Source: JBGOUV01 sp041477815
GTDB lineage: Bacteria; Acidobacteriota; Terriglobia; Bryobacterales; JACQDG01
Direction of reading: 5' to 3'
DNA length: 12,946 nucleotides
NCBI GenBank assembly: GCA_041477815.1
Contig: JBGOUV010000185.1
Location: 1-12,946, forward strand
Positions 1-6,187 of this stretch are shown in pieces. How positions within the stretch are numbered: position 1 is the stretch's first letter; each line of letters starts with the position of its first letter. The notes under the pieces are model-generated. The model was not told the DNA's origin. It did not search any database and saw only the letters and a program-made list of their open reading frames with translations. The position numbers were made by a program, and so were the translations under genes.

Positions 1-216
1 CTTGCGGAGATCGCCTTCCACGCCGCCCTGCTCCTCGATCACCTTGCTGATGCTCCGGACGTCGTCTTCGGACAGATCCATGATGCGGATGTCGGGGCTG
101 ACCCCGGCCGCCTTCAGAATCGTGTTCGAGCGGAAGCGCCCGATGCCGTAGATGTAGGTGAGCCCGATTTCCGCCCGCTTCTGCGGGGGTAAGTCCACGC
201 CTGCGAGACGCGCCAT
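1..216 (-). CDS. rpsM: 30S ribosomal protein S13, 5' part (gene continues past the window edge)
   Basis: S13 sits in the head of the 30S subunit and contacts the P-site tRNA and the 50S subunit through bridge B1. The 72 visible codons begin MARLAGVDLPPQKR and continue through the conserved YIYGIGRFRS segment into the helical domain with LSEDDVRSI. The C-terminal tail that contacts tRNA lies outside the window. The ATG at 214-216 is preceded by a strong AAGGAG with 6-nt spacing, which fixes the start. This Shine-Dalgarno site overlaps the stop codon of rpmJ. S13 normally opens the alpha operon (rpsM-rpsK-rpsD-rpoA-rplQ), so those genes are expected just beyond the edge. Identity is clear from the sequence; the continuation is inferred. 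Confidence 0.97.
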   Translation of the reverse strand, partial: MARLAGVDLPPQKRAEIGLTYIYGIGRFRSNTILKAAGVSPDIRIMDLSEDDVRSISKVIEEQGGVEGDLRK

Positions 217-222
217 AGAATT

Positions 223-228
223 CTCCTT
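223..228 (-). promoter_or_regulatory. Shine-Dalgarno site of rpsM overlapping the rpmJ stop
   Basis: On the coding strand AAGGAG lies 6 nt upstream of the rpsM ATG and shares bases with the TAA stop of rpmJ (227-229). The ribosome terminating on rpmJ therefore finishes on the initiation site of rpsM. It is the clearest ribosome binding site at this end of the cluster. Confidence 0.8.
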
Positions 229-340
229 ATCCCTGCCGCTGCTTGTGCTTGGGGTTCACGCAAATCACCCGCACCACGCCGCGGCGCCGGATTACTTTGC
301 ACTTATTGCAGATCTTCTTTACCGATGCCCGCACTTTCAT
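227..340 (-). CDS. rpmJ: 50S ribosomal protein L36, zinc-binding form
   Basis: This 37-residue protein starts MKVRASVKKICNKCKVIRR and ends NPKHKQRQG, the normal size and sequence of bacterial L36, a small protein that packs against 23S rRNA in the large subunit. It has the Cys-Cys-Cys-His zinc ribbon: C11, C14, C27 and H32, so it is the zinc-dependent (C+) paralogue type. It is very short and easily missed by gene finders. Its ATG overlaps the TGA of infA in an ATGA junction, indicating translational coupling, and no strong Shine-Dalgarno site is visible. The order infA-rpmJ-rpsM is the usual end of the spc region in many phyla. Identity is certain from the sequence. Confidence 0.97.
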   Translation of the reverse strand: MKVRASVKKICNKCKVIRRRGVVRVICVNPKHKQRQG

Positions 341-552
341 ATCTTGGCCACCACGCGGCCCCGGCCGAAATCCAGGGGCGATAACTCCACCTCCACCTGG
401 TCGCCCGGCAGGAGCCGCAAAAAGTCCTTTTTGTGCCGCGCCGAAACGTGCGCCACAACGCGGCTCGAATCTTCCAGCTTCACCCGGTAAAGGGCATGGG
501 GCAGCGGCTCCACCACCGTCGCCCTGCGCCGCACCGGCTCTTTCTCTTTCAT
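337..552 (-). CDS. infA: Translation initiation factor IF-1 (divergent)
   Basis: IF-1 is a small OB-fold protein that binds the ribosomal A site and helps IF-2 and IF-3 place initiator tRNA. From the ATG at 550-552 the protein is 71 residues, the usual length. Conserved landmarks are VVEPLPHALYRVKLED (13-28), VVAHVSARHKKDFLRLLPGDQVEVELSP (32-59) and RGRV near the C terminus. It departs from the common form: a basic RRR at 8-10 replaces the usual acidic start, SARHKKDF replaces the common SGKMRxxY-like segment, and it ends VVAKI instead of ITYRYK-like. An in-frame GTG at 574-576 would add eight residues but lies inside an intergenic repeat and has no ribosome binding site. The stop overlaps rpmJ. 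Confidence 0.92.
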   Translation of the reverse strand: MKEKEPVRRRATVVEPLPHALYRVKLEDSSRVVAHVSARHKKDFLRLLPGDQVEVELSPLDFGRGRVVAKI

Positions 553-573
553 CTCGCTACTGCTTTCTCTTTT

Positions 574-592
574 CACTGGCCACTGACCACTG
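574..592. repeat. Short heptad repeat (CAGTGGY family) between map and infA
   Basis: On the coding strand this is two units of a 7-nt repeat, CAGTGGT then CAGTGGC, followed by CAGTG. It fills most of the 42-nt gap between the map stop (595) and the infA ATG (552). The same unit, in the same orientation relative to transcription, recurs at 10783-10813 and 12413-12433. Function unknown. Confidence 0.8.
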
Positions 593-594
593 TT

Positions 595-1365
595 TCATGG
601 CTGCGTCAGGATCCACGGGCCGTTGTCGGTGACCGCCACGCAGTGCTCGAAATGCGCCGCGCGGCTGCCGTCCTTGGTTACCGCCGTCCAGTGGTCCTCC
701 AGTACCCGCGTATCCGGCCGGCCGGCGCAGACCATCGGCTCGATGGCCAGCACCATCCCCTCCTTCAACCGCGGATTCGCCGTGCGCGAGTCGATGAAGT
801 TGGGCACCTGCGGATCCTCGTGCAGCTTGGTCCCGATCCCGTGCCCCACAAACTCCCGCACCACCGTAAAACCGTTTGACTCCACGTGCTGCTGCACCGC
901 CCCGCTGATGTCGAACAGCCGGTTGCCGTTCTTCACCCGCGCCACCCCCAGGTCCAGCGCCTCCTGCGTCACCCGCATCAGCCGCTGTGTCGCTTCGTCG
1001 ATATGGCCCACCGGCACCGTGGTGGCCGAATCGCCGAAGTAGCCGTTCAGACATACCCCGGTATCGATCTTCACGATGTCGCCCTCGCGCAGCAGGCGCT
1101 TGGTGGACGGCAGCCCGTGGATAATCTCGCTGTTGATGCTGGTGCACAGCACAAATTTGTATTGTCGGCCCGCCGCCGGCACGTAATAGTTCTTGAACGC
1201 CGGCCGCGCCGCGGCGTCGGCCATCATTTTCTCCGCCGCCTTCTCCAGGTCGTAGGTGGTGGCTCCGGGCGTGACCAGTTTCTTCAGCTCCTCCAATATT
1301 CGCCAGACCAATAGACCGGACTTGCGCATTTTCTCCAGTTCGGTCGGTGTTTTGCGAATGATCAT
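595..1365 (-). CDS. map: Methionine aminopeptidase, type I
   Basis: This metalloenzyme removes the initiator methionine from nascent proteins when the second residue is small. At 256 residues it has normal type I length with no N-terminal extension. The pita-bread fold metal ligands are all visible: D101 (IDTG), D112 (GDSATT), H175 (GHGIG), E209 (AIEPM) and E240 (FEH). The substrate-site histidines are H83 (EIIHGLP) and H182 (LHEDP). Its ATG overlaps the adk stop in an ATGA junction, so the two are probably translationally coupled. Its position between adk and infA is a classic arrangement that co-expresses N-terminal processing with ribosome synthesis. A 42-nt repeat-containing gap follows it. 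Confidence 0.98.
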   Translation of the reverse strand: MIIRKTPTELEKMRKSGLLVWRILEELKKLVTPGATTYDLEKAAEKMMADAAARPAFKNYYVPAAGRQYKFVLCTSINSEIIHGLPSTKRLLREGDIVKIDTGVCLNGYFGDSATTVPVGHIDEATQRLMRVTQEALDLGVARVKNGNRLFDISGAVQQHVESNGFTVVREFVGHGIGTKLHEDPQVPNFIDSRTANPRLKEGMVLAIEPMVCAGRPDTRVLEDHWTAVTKDGSRAAHFEHCVAVTDNGPWILTQP

Positions 1366-2024
1366 GCCGCATCCAGAATCCGGGTCAGCTCGGCGGTGAT
1401 CTCATCGGTGCCGCGCGACCCGTTCACCTCGTGAATCTGCTGTCCGCGCCCGCGAAAATATTCCAGCACCGGCCGCGTCTCCTTCTCATACGCCTGCACG
1501 CGCTCGCGGATCACTTCTTCCCGATCGTCCAGGCGGATCTGCAGCGCCGCGCCCTCGTTGTCACAAACATTGTCTACCCGGGGCGGCCTGGCGAAAATGT
1601 TGTAAATAGTGCCGCAGGCGGGGCACAGCCGGCGGCCGGTGGTGCGCCGGGTAATTTCATTATAATCCACGGCCATGGTGATCACGATCATACGGGCGCC
1701 ATTCCGGCTCAGCATTTGCTCCAGGGCCTGCGCCTGAGGGCGTGTCCGGGGATAGCCATCCAGCACGAACCCGCGGAGGCAGTCCGGCGCCTGCAGCCGG
1801 GCCTCCACCATCTGGTTCACCCACTCATCCGGCACCAGGCTTCCCATCGCCATAATGGCCTTGGCCTGCTGGCCCATCGGGGTGGAGCTTTCCACCTGGT
1901 GGCGGATCATGTCGCCGGTCGAAATGTGAGGAATTCCCATGCGCTTCCCGATCCTGCGGGCCTGCGTTCCTTTCCCCGCTCCCGGGGGCCCGAAGAGAAT
2001 GACCGCTCCCACCGGCCTGTCCAT
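1362..2024 (-). CDS. adk: Adenylate kinase, long form with zinc-type LID
   Basis: Adenylate kinase interconverts ATP + AMP and 2 ADP in the cytoplasm. The 220-residue protein has the P-loop GPPGAGKGTQ at 12-21, the AMP-binding segment ISTGDMIR (34-41), the GFVLDGYPRT motif (85-94), and a long-form LID from about 130 to 167 with DDREEVIRERVQAY after it. The LID carries zinc-site cysteines C134, C137 and C154. The fourth position is E157, where Cys or Asp is usual, so metal binding is likely but not certain. Its ATG shares a base with the secY stop (TAATG), and its own stop overlaps map. Identity is certain. Confidence 0.98.
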   Translation of the reverse strand: MDRPVGAVILFGPPGAGKGTQARRIGKRMGIPHISTGDMIRHQVESSTPMGQQAKAIMAMGSLVPDEWVNQMVEARLQAPDCLRGFVLDGYPRTRPQAQALEQMLSRNGARMIVITMAVDYNEITRRTTGRRLCPACGTIYNIFARPPRVDNVCDNEGAALQIRLDDREEVIRERVQAYEKETRPVLEYFRGRGQQIHEVNGSRGTDEITAELTRILDAA

Positions 2025-3424
2025 TAGAACCCGGAGCGCCTTCCGCGAATTCTCCCCGCTTTCGGAGCGAATCCGTCGTAATGACGCATAATTAACTGCG
2101 CCTCAATCTGGTTGACGGTGTCCATGGCCACTCCCACCACGATCAGCAGGGAGGTGCCGCCAAAGTAAAACGTTACGTTCAAGCCTTCCAGAATCCAGCG
2201 CGGGAAGGCGTGGTCGAAAAACAAACCCAAGGCTCCGGGCAAATGGTGCAACCGGATCCCGGCGATCAAAAAGTCCGGAATAATCGACAACAACGCCAGG
2301 TACATGCCTCCCACCAGCGTGATCTTGGTGAGGATCTCGTTCATGTGCTCGGCCGTGCGGCGTCCCGGCCGGATACCCGGTATAAACCCGCCGTACTTGC
2401 GCATGTTGTCGGCCACCTCGGTCGGGTTAAAGATGATCGACACGTAAAAGAAGGCAAAAAATACAATCCCGGTCACGTAAAGCAGGATGTACAGGGGCTC
2501 GCCGTAACTGATGGCCCGCAACAGACTGCTCAGGTAGCGGTTCTCGCGCACCCAATCCACCGCCCCCAGGGTCTGGGGGAAGGTGAGGATAGAGCTGGCG
2601 AAGATGACCGGAATCACGCCGCCGGCGTTGACCTTCAGGGGCAGGTGGGTCGACTGGCCGCCCATCAGCCGCCGTCCGACCATGCGCTTGGCATATTGCA
2701 CGGGGATCCGGCGCTCGCCTCGCTCCACCAGCACGACGAAGGCCACCACCAGCACCATTACCACGACCAACACGACCAGGGTCAGCGGACCCCACTGCCG
2801 GGTCACGAACACGTTGGTGTAGAGGTTGGCGATGGCGTTGGGCAGGTTGATCACGATGCCGGCAAAGATGATCAGCGACATGCCGTTGCCGACCCCCCGC
2901 TCGGTAATCTGCTCGCCCAGCCACATGATGAACGCGGTTCCGGTGGTCAGGGTGATCATGGTCATCACGATGAACCGCCAGCTCGGATCCAGGACGAAGC
3001 TGCCCTCGCTCTTCATCAGCGCCGCCGAGATCCCAAACGACTGCACCGCGCTCAGGCCCACGGTCAGGTAGCGCGTCCATTGCGTGATCTTACGCCGCCC
3101 CAGCTCCCCTTCCTTCTGGAGCTTCTCCAGGGTAGGGACCACCACGGTCAGGAGCTGCAGGATGATCGACGCCGTGATGTAGGGCATGATGCCCAGGGCG
3201 AAGATGGTGAGCCGCCGGAACTGGCCGCCCGAGAACAGGTCCATGAAGCCGAAGAACGTTCCGGCATTCTTCTGGAAGAAGCTCTCCAGGGCCTTGGTGT
3301 CGATGCCCGGCGTGGGGATGTGGCTGCCGATGCGATAGACCGCCAGTAAGCCCAGCGTGAACAGCAGGCGCTTGCGGAGATCCGGGATCCGGAATACGTT
3401 GGCGATGGTTTCGAGCAGCTTCAT
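2024..3424 (-). CDS. secY: Preprotein translocase subunit SecY
   Basis: SecY forms the protein-conducting channel of the Sec translocon in the inner membrane, with SecE and SecG, and works with SecA or ribosomes. The 466-residue protein begins MKLLETIANVFRIPDLRKRLLFT, with TM1 at about 20-35, the plug region at about 60-75 (MDLFSGGQFRR) and the TM2 signature IFALGIMPYITASIILQ (74-90). The large cytoplasmic loops are at 234-262 (RGERRIPVQYAKR) and 340-365. The latter holds the conserved GIRPG with R352, the arginine needed for SecA-driven transport. Ten membrane helices are consistent with the hydrophobic pattern. The start overlaps the rplO stop (ATGA), the standard linkage. Length and motifs are normal. 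Confidence 0.98.
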   Translation of the reverse strand: MKLLETIANVFRIPDLRKRLLFTLGLLAVYRIGSHIPTPGIDTKALESFFQKNAGTFFGFMDLFSGGQFRRLTIFALGIMPYITASIILQLLTVVVPTLEKLQKEGELGRRKITQWTRYLTVGLSAVQSFGISAALMKSEGSFVLDPSWRFIVMTMITLTTGTAFIMWLGEQITERGVGNGMSLIIFAGIVINLPNAIANLYTNVFVTRQWGPLTLVVLVVVMVLVVAFVVLVERGERRIPVQYAKRMVGRRLMGGQSTHLPLKVNAGGVIPVIFASSILTFPQTLGAVDWVRENRYLSSLLRAISYGEPLYILLYVTGIVFFAFFYVSIIFNPTEVADNMRKYGGFIPGIRPGRRTAEHMNEILTKITLVGGMYLALLSIIPDFLIAGIRLHHLPGALGLFFDHAFPRWILEGLNVTFYFGGTSLLIVVGVAMDTVNQIEAQLIMRHYDGFAPKAGRIRGRRSGF

Positions 3425-3861
3425 CCAATTACTTCGGCCTTGCCGCCTCCGGCCGCAATCTTTTCGGCTGCGCTCTTGGAAAATTTGTGGGCCCGTACGC
3501 TGATGGCCCGGGTCAGTTCGCCCTGGCCCAGGACCTTCAACCCGGCGCCCAGCTTCTTGACCACGCCCAGCTCCACCAGCCGCTCGGGGCTGAACTCCGC
3601 GCCTTCCAGCTTGTTGAGCCGCTCCAGGTTCACCAGCGCGTACTCCTTGCGGAAGATGTTGGTGAACCCGCGCTTGGGCATCCGGCGGTGGAGCGGCATC
3701 TGGCCGCCCTCAAACCCGCGCTTCTGGCCGAAGCCGCTGACCGCGCGCTGGCCCTTGTGGCCGCGCGTGGACGTCTTGCCGTGTCCCGACCCCATGCCGC
3801 GCCCCACCCGCTTGCGCTCCCGCTTCTGTCCGGCCGGCGGCCGCAGCGAACTGAGATTCAT
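3421..3861 (-). CDS. rplO: 50S ribosomal protein L15
   Basis: L15 is a 23S rRNA-binding protein that joins during late 50S assembly. The 146-residue protein has the typical extended Gly/Arg/Lys-rich N terminus (LSSLRPPAGQKRERKRVGRG, then GSGHGKTSTRGHKGQ) that threads into rRNA, followed by FEGGQMPLHRRMPKRGF at about 50-66. A globular C-terminal domain ends in AAEKIAAAGGGKAEVI-like sequence. The ATG at 3859-3861 overlaps the rpmD stop and its own stop overlaps secY, both as ATGA, so rpmD, rplO and secY form a coupled set. Length is normal. Confidence 0.98.
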   Translation of the reverse strand: MNLSSLRPPAGQKRERKRVGRGMGSGHGKTSTRGHKGQRAVSGFGQKRGFEGGQMPLHRRMPKRGFTNIFRKEYALVNLERLNKLEGAEFSPERLVELGVVKKLGAGLKVLGQGELTRAISVRAHKFSKSAAEKIAAGGGKAEVIG

Positions 3862-4040
3862 GACACCACCTCCACCAGGTGCGGGATCTTATTCACCATC
3901 CCCCGAATCGAGGGCGTGTCCGGCCGCACTACTACCTGGTTCAGCTTGCGAAACCCGAGTCCCTTCACCACCCGCTTGAGCTTCTCGGGACACCCGATGG
4001 GGCTGCGTTTGAGTCGGATCTTAATGGTTGCTTCAGCCAT
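3858..4040 (-). CDS. rpmD: 50S ribosomal protein L30
   Basis: L30 is a small 23S rRNA-binding protein with a compact beta-alpha fold. From the ATG at 4038-4040 the protein is 60 residues, beginning MAEATIKIRLKRSPIG and containing the family pattern LKRVVKGLGFRKLNQVVVRPDTPSIRGMVNKIPHLV. This start is preferred because it matches the usual N terminus (MAK-xIKI) and length. A GTG at 4047-4049, overlapping the rpsE stop, would add only three residues and cannot be excluded because neither start has a clear Shine-Dalgarno site. The stop overlaps rplO (ATGA). Its place between rpsE and rplO is standard. Confidence 0.95.
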   Translation of the reverse strand: MAEATIKIRLKRSPIGCPEKLKRVVKGLGFRKLNQVVVRPDTPSIRGMVNKIPHLVEVVS

Positions 4041-4045
4041 GGCGC

Positions 4046-4555
4046 TCACATTTTGTCGACGTCGACGCCCCGCAGCAGCGCCACATCGGCCTTGTTCCGA
4101 AGCTGCAGGAGAGCGTCGAAGGTGGCCTTGACCACGTTGTGCGGGTTGGTCGTGCCGATCGATTTCGTCAGTACGTTGGGGATGCCGGCCGCCTGGATCA
4201 CCGCCCGCACCGGTCCGCCGGCAATGATGCCGGTGCCTTCTTTGGCCGGCTTGAGCAGCACCAAGCCGCTCCCGAACCGTCCCAGCACGCGGTGCGGAAT
4301 CGTGGTCGCCAGCGTGTTGACCTTGACCAGGTTCTTCTTCGCCGCTTCAATTCCTTTGCGAATCGCCGAAGGCACCTCTTTCGCCTTCCCGCTGCCGTAC
4401 CCGACCACCTTCTGGTCCGGGTCCCCGACCACCACCAGCGCCGAGAAGCTCAGGTTCTTACCGCCCTTGACCACCTTGGTTACCCGGTTGATGGAAACGA
4501 CCTGGTCTTTCAGGTTCAGGTTGGCGGGATCGATGAGTTTTACTTTCACAGGCAT
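4046..4555 (-). CDS. rpsE: 30S ribosomal protein S5
   Basis: S5 lies at the mRNA entry channel of the 30S subunit and influences decoding accuracy and helicase activity. The 169-residue protein has the N-terminal dsRBD-like S5 domain (VVSINRVTKVVKGGKNLSFSALVVVGD at 19-45, then GYGSGKAKEVPSAIRKGIEAAKKN) and the C-terminal domain with KEGTGIIAGGPVRAVIQAAGIPNVLTKSIGTTNPHNVVKATF at about 105-146. The ATG follows the rplR stop after 6 nt. Length and sequence are normal for the family; nothing suggests truncation. Confidence 0.98.
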   Translation of the reverse strand: MPVKVKLIDPANLNLKDQVVSINRVTKVVKGGKNLSFSALVVVGDPDQKVVGYGSGKAKEVPSAIRKGIEAAKKNLVKVNTLATTIPHRVLGRFGSGLVLLKPAKEGTGIIAGGPVRAVIQAAGIPNVLTKSIGTTNPHNVVKATFDALLQLRNKADVALLRGVDVDKM

Positions 4556-4561
4556 AGGGTG

Positions 4562-4924
4562 CTAGAACTCCAATCCACCTTCGCGAGCCGCCTCGGCCAG
4601 GGCCTTGACGCGCCCATGGTAGAGGTAACCCCCGCGGTCGAACACAACCTTGGTTGCGCCGGCCTCTTTGGCCCGCTGGGCCACCAGCTTGCCCACTTCC
4701 TTGGCTCCGGCCAGGTTTCCGCCCGACTTCACGGGAGAGCCCTTCTCGGCCGAGCTGGCCGACGCCAGCGTCCGTCCGCTGCGGTCGTCGATCACCTGCG
4801 CGTAGATGTGCTGCAGCGAGCGATAGATGCTCAACCGGGGCCGCTCCGGCGTCCCGCGCAGCCGCTTCCGGATCCGCACGTGGATCCGCTTCCGCAAATC
4901 GTTTCTGGAAACCTGGCGAATCAT
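4562..4924 (-). CDS. rplR: 50S ribosomal protein L18
   Basis: L18 binds 5S rRNA and, with L5, helps place it in the central protuberance of the 50S subunit. The 120-residue protein has a basic N terminus (NDLRKRIHVRIRKRLRGTPERPRLSIYRSLQHIYAQVIDD) followed by the core with GRTLASASS, AKEVGKLVAQRAKEAGATKVVFDRGGYLYHGRVKALAEAAREGGLEF, which is the classic L18 C-terminal signature. It starts 2 nt after the rplF stop. Length is typical. Confidence 0.98.
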   Translation of the reverse strand: MIRQVSRNDLRKRIHVRIRKRLRGTPERPRLSIYRSLQHIYAQVIDDRSGRTLASASSAEKGSPVKSGGNLAGAKEVGKLVAQRAKEAGATKVVFDRGGYLYHGRVKALAEAAREGGLEF

Positions 4925-4926
4925 AA

Positions 4927-5460
4927 TTACTTGGCTCCCGTTTTCCCAACCTTCTTCTTCAACAGCTCGCCCATGTAGCGGACGCCCTTGTTCTTGTAAG
5001 GATCGGGCGGGCGCAGCGAGCGGATATTGGCCGCCGTCTGCCCCACCAGCGACCGGTCCGGCCCCGACACCACGATGTGGGTCTGCTTGTCCACGGTGAT
5101 GTTGACGCTGTCCGGCATGAGCACTTCGATGGGGTGGGAGTAGCCCAGCACAAACGTCGCCACCCGGCCGGTGACGCTGGCCCGGTAGCCGATCCCGACG
5201 ATGTCCAGCTCCTTGGTAAAGCCGGTGCTGACGCCGGCGACGGCGTTGGCCACCAGGCTTCGGGCGAGGCCATGCAGGTGCGCGTCTTCCTCCCGGTCCC
5301 GGACGGCCACGAGCTGCGCGTCCCGCTGTTCGATGCGGATGCCGGCCGGTACCGGAATCCGGAGTTTTCCCTTGGGGCCCTCCGTCTCCACGGCTCCGTC
5401 CGCGATCCTGATTTTCACCCCTTTGGGGATGTCGATGGGTTTTCTGCCGACTCGTGACAT
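4927..5460 (-). CDS. rplF: 50S ribosomal protein L6
   Basis: L6 binds 23S rRNA near the sarcin-ricin loop and the factor-binding site. The 177-residue protein consists of two L6 repeats. It starts MSRVGRKPIDIPKGVKI, with GPKGKL at about 34-39, and the second domain includes ELDIVGIGYRA, LGYSHPIEV and the C-terminal signature RPPDPYKNKGVRY followed by a lysine-rich tail. The gap to the rpsH stop is only 7 nt. Length and motifs are normal. Confidence 0.98.
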   Translation of the reverse strand: MSRVGRKPIDIPKGVKIRIADGAVETEGPKGKLRIPVPAGIRIEQRDAQLVAVRDREEDAHLHGLARSLVANAVAGVSTGFTKELDIVGIGYRASVTGRVATFVLGYSHPIEVLMPDSVNITVDKQTHIVVSGPDRSLVGQTAANIRSLRPPDPYKNKGVRYMGELLKKKVGKTGAK

Positions 5461-5467
5461 ATGCTTT

Positions 5468-5866
5468 CTACCAGACTTCGCAAAGGATCTCGCCGCCCAC
5501 GCGCTCGCGATAGGCGGTGCGGCCGGTCATGACCCCGCGCGGCGTGGTCAGGATATTGATGCCCATCCCGCCCAGCACCCGGGGGATCTCCTTCTGGCCG
5601 ACATACACCCGGCGTCCCGGCCGCGAGATCCGGGCGAGCCGCGAGATCACCGGCTGGCTGTCCGGACCGTACTTCAAATAGATCTTGATGGTCCGTTTCC
5701 CTTCCTCATCGGCGACCTTGTAGTTGGCGATGAAGCCCTCTTCCTTCAGAATGCGGGCAATCTCCGCCTTCAGCTTCGATGCCGGCACATCCACCTTGGG
5801 GTGCCGCGCCTCCAGCGCGTTACGCACGCGCGTGAGCATGTCCGCGATCGGATCCGTAATATTCAT
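5468..5866 (-). CDS. rpsH: 30S ribosomal protein S8
   Basis: S8 is a primary 16S rRNA-binding protein of the 30S platform, and in E. coli it also represses the spc operon by binding mRNA near rplE. The 132-residue protein begins MNITDPIADMLTRVRNALEARHPKVDVPASKLKAEIARILKEEGFI and ends with GMGINILTTPRGVMTGRTAYRERVGGEILCEVW, the canonical C-terminal RNA-binding signature. The ATG is supported by GAGGT at 5871-5875, 4 nt upstream. That site abuts the base of the large inverted repeat at 5876-5947, so initiation could be sensitive to RNA structure. This is the widest gap in the cluster (87 nt). Confidence 0.98.
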   Translation of the reverse strand: MNITDPIADMLTRVRNALEARHPKVDVPASKLKAEIARILKEEGFIANYKVADEEGKRTIKIYLKYGPDSQPVISRLARISRPGRRVYVGQKEIPRVLGGMGINILTTPRGVMTGRTAYRERVGGEILCEVW

Positions 5867-5870
5867 AAGA

Positions 5871-5875
5871 ACCTC
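5871..5875 (-). promoter_or_regulatory. Shine-Dalgarno site of rpsH at the foot of a hairpin
   Basis: GAGGT on the coding strand is spaced 4 nt from the rpsH ATG. It begins immediately after the 3' arm of the predicted RNA hairpin formed by 5876-5947. The hairpin does not include the site, but it may block or stage ribosome loading. Confidence 0.65.
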
Positions 5876-5947
5876 AGCTCTTAGCTGTTAGCTATTAGCT
5901 ATCAGCAACCCGGCTTGCTAATAACTAATGGCTAACAGCTAACAGCT
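5876..5947. repeat. Inverted heptad repeat (AGCTRTT family) between rpsN and rpsH
   Basis: Two 31-nt arms (5876-5906 and 5917-5947), each built of four 7-nt units plus AGC or GCT, flank the 10-nt spacer 5907-5916. The arms are inverted copies that pair at 27 of 31 positions. In the transcript two of the four mismatches become G-U pairs, giving a very stable hairpin despite being AT-richer than the surrounding genes. There is no U-tract after it on the coding strand, so it does not look like an intrinsic terminator, and the genes downstream are essential members of the same operon. Confidence 0.9.
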
Positions 5948-5953
5948 TCTTGT

Positions 5954-6139
5954 CTACCAACTGCTCTTCACCACTCCCGGGATCTCTCCCTGCAACGCCA
6001 GCTTGCGGAAACACAGCCGGCACAACTTGAACTTCCCCAAATACCCGCGGGGCCGCCCGCACAGCTTGCAGCGGTTGCGCAGCCGGATCTTAAACTTCGG
6101 CTTCTTCAACTCTTTCGCGATCTTGGCGGTAGTGGCCAT
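5954..6139 (-). CDS. rpsN: 30S ribosomal protein S14, zinc-binding (type Z) form
   Basis: S14 is a 30S head protein next to S3 and S10. At 61 residues this is the short zinc-ribbon form (often called rpsZ or rpsN type Z), not the roughly 100-residue cysteine-free form. It has C24-x2-C27 and C40-x2-C43 within RNRCKLCGRPRGYLGKFKLCRLCFRKLA, and ends GEIPGVVKSSW as in other type Z proteins. The start is fixed by AGAGGAG at 6145-6151, 5 nt before the ATG. It sits between rplE and rpsH as usual. It is flanked on both sides by AGCTRTT-family repeats, the only gene in the cluster so bracketed. Confidence 0.97.
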   Translation of the reverse strand: MATTAKIAKELKKPKFKIRLRNRCKLCGRPRGYLGKFKLCRLCFRKLALQGEIPGVVKSSW

Positions 6140-6144
6140 CTAAT

Positions 6145-6151
6145 CTCCTCT
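6145..6151 (-). promoter_or_regulatory. Shine-Dalgarno site of rpsN
   Basis: AGAGGAG on the coding strand lies 5 nt upstream of the rpsN ATG and immediately downstream of the spacer-like sequence of the half repeat at 6152-6185. It is a strong site and settles the start. Confidence 0.8.
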
Positions 6152-6185
6152 AAGCCGGCTCGCTGCTAGCTAATAGCTAACAGCT
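6152..6185. repeat. Half-element of the AGCTRTT heptad repeat between rplE and rpsN
   Basis: On the coding strand this reads three 7-nt units (AGCTGTT, AGCTATT, AGCTAGC) plus AGC at 6185-6162. A 10-nt stretch at 6161-6152, GAGCCGGCTT, follows and matches 8 of 10 bases of the spacer of the full inverted repeat at 5876-5947 (AAGCCGGGTT). The second arm is missing, and the rpsN ribosome binding site follows directly. It looks like a truncated copy of the same element. Confidence 0.75.
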
Positions 6186-6187
6186 TT

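Noticed and set aside
553..576. Earlier GTG start for infA at 574-576
   Set aside because: It would begin inside the CAGTGGY repeat, lacks a ribosome binding site, and adds residues not found in IF-1; the ATG at 550-552 gives the normal length.
2210..3349. Long open frame on the plus strand opposite secY, and similar ones at 6721-7761, 7655-8827 and 8496-9578
   Set aside because: They are antisense to well-identified conserved genes, have His/Arg/Pro-rich composition typical of opposite frames in GC-rich DNA, and show no recognisable family or ribosome binding site.
4041..4049. GTG start for rpmD at 4047-4049 overlapping the rpsE stop
   Set aside because: It adds only MSA before the typical N terminus; the ATG at 4038-4040 matches family length, though the overlap makes GTG possible.
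5876..5947. Inverted repeat as a Rho-independent terminator
   Set aside because: No U-tract follows on the coding strand, the arms are AT-rich heptads, and essential operon genes continue immediately downstream.
5876..6185. Heptad repeats as a CRISPR array or attachment site
   Set aside because: Units are 7 nt with no spacers of regular length, no cas genes and no integrase or tRNA gene nearby.
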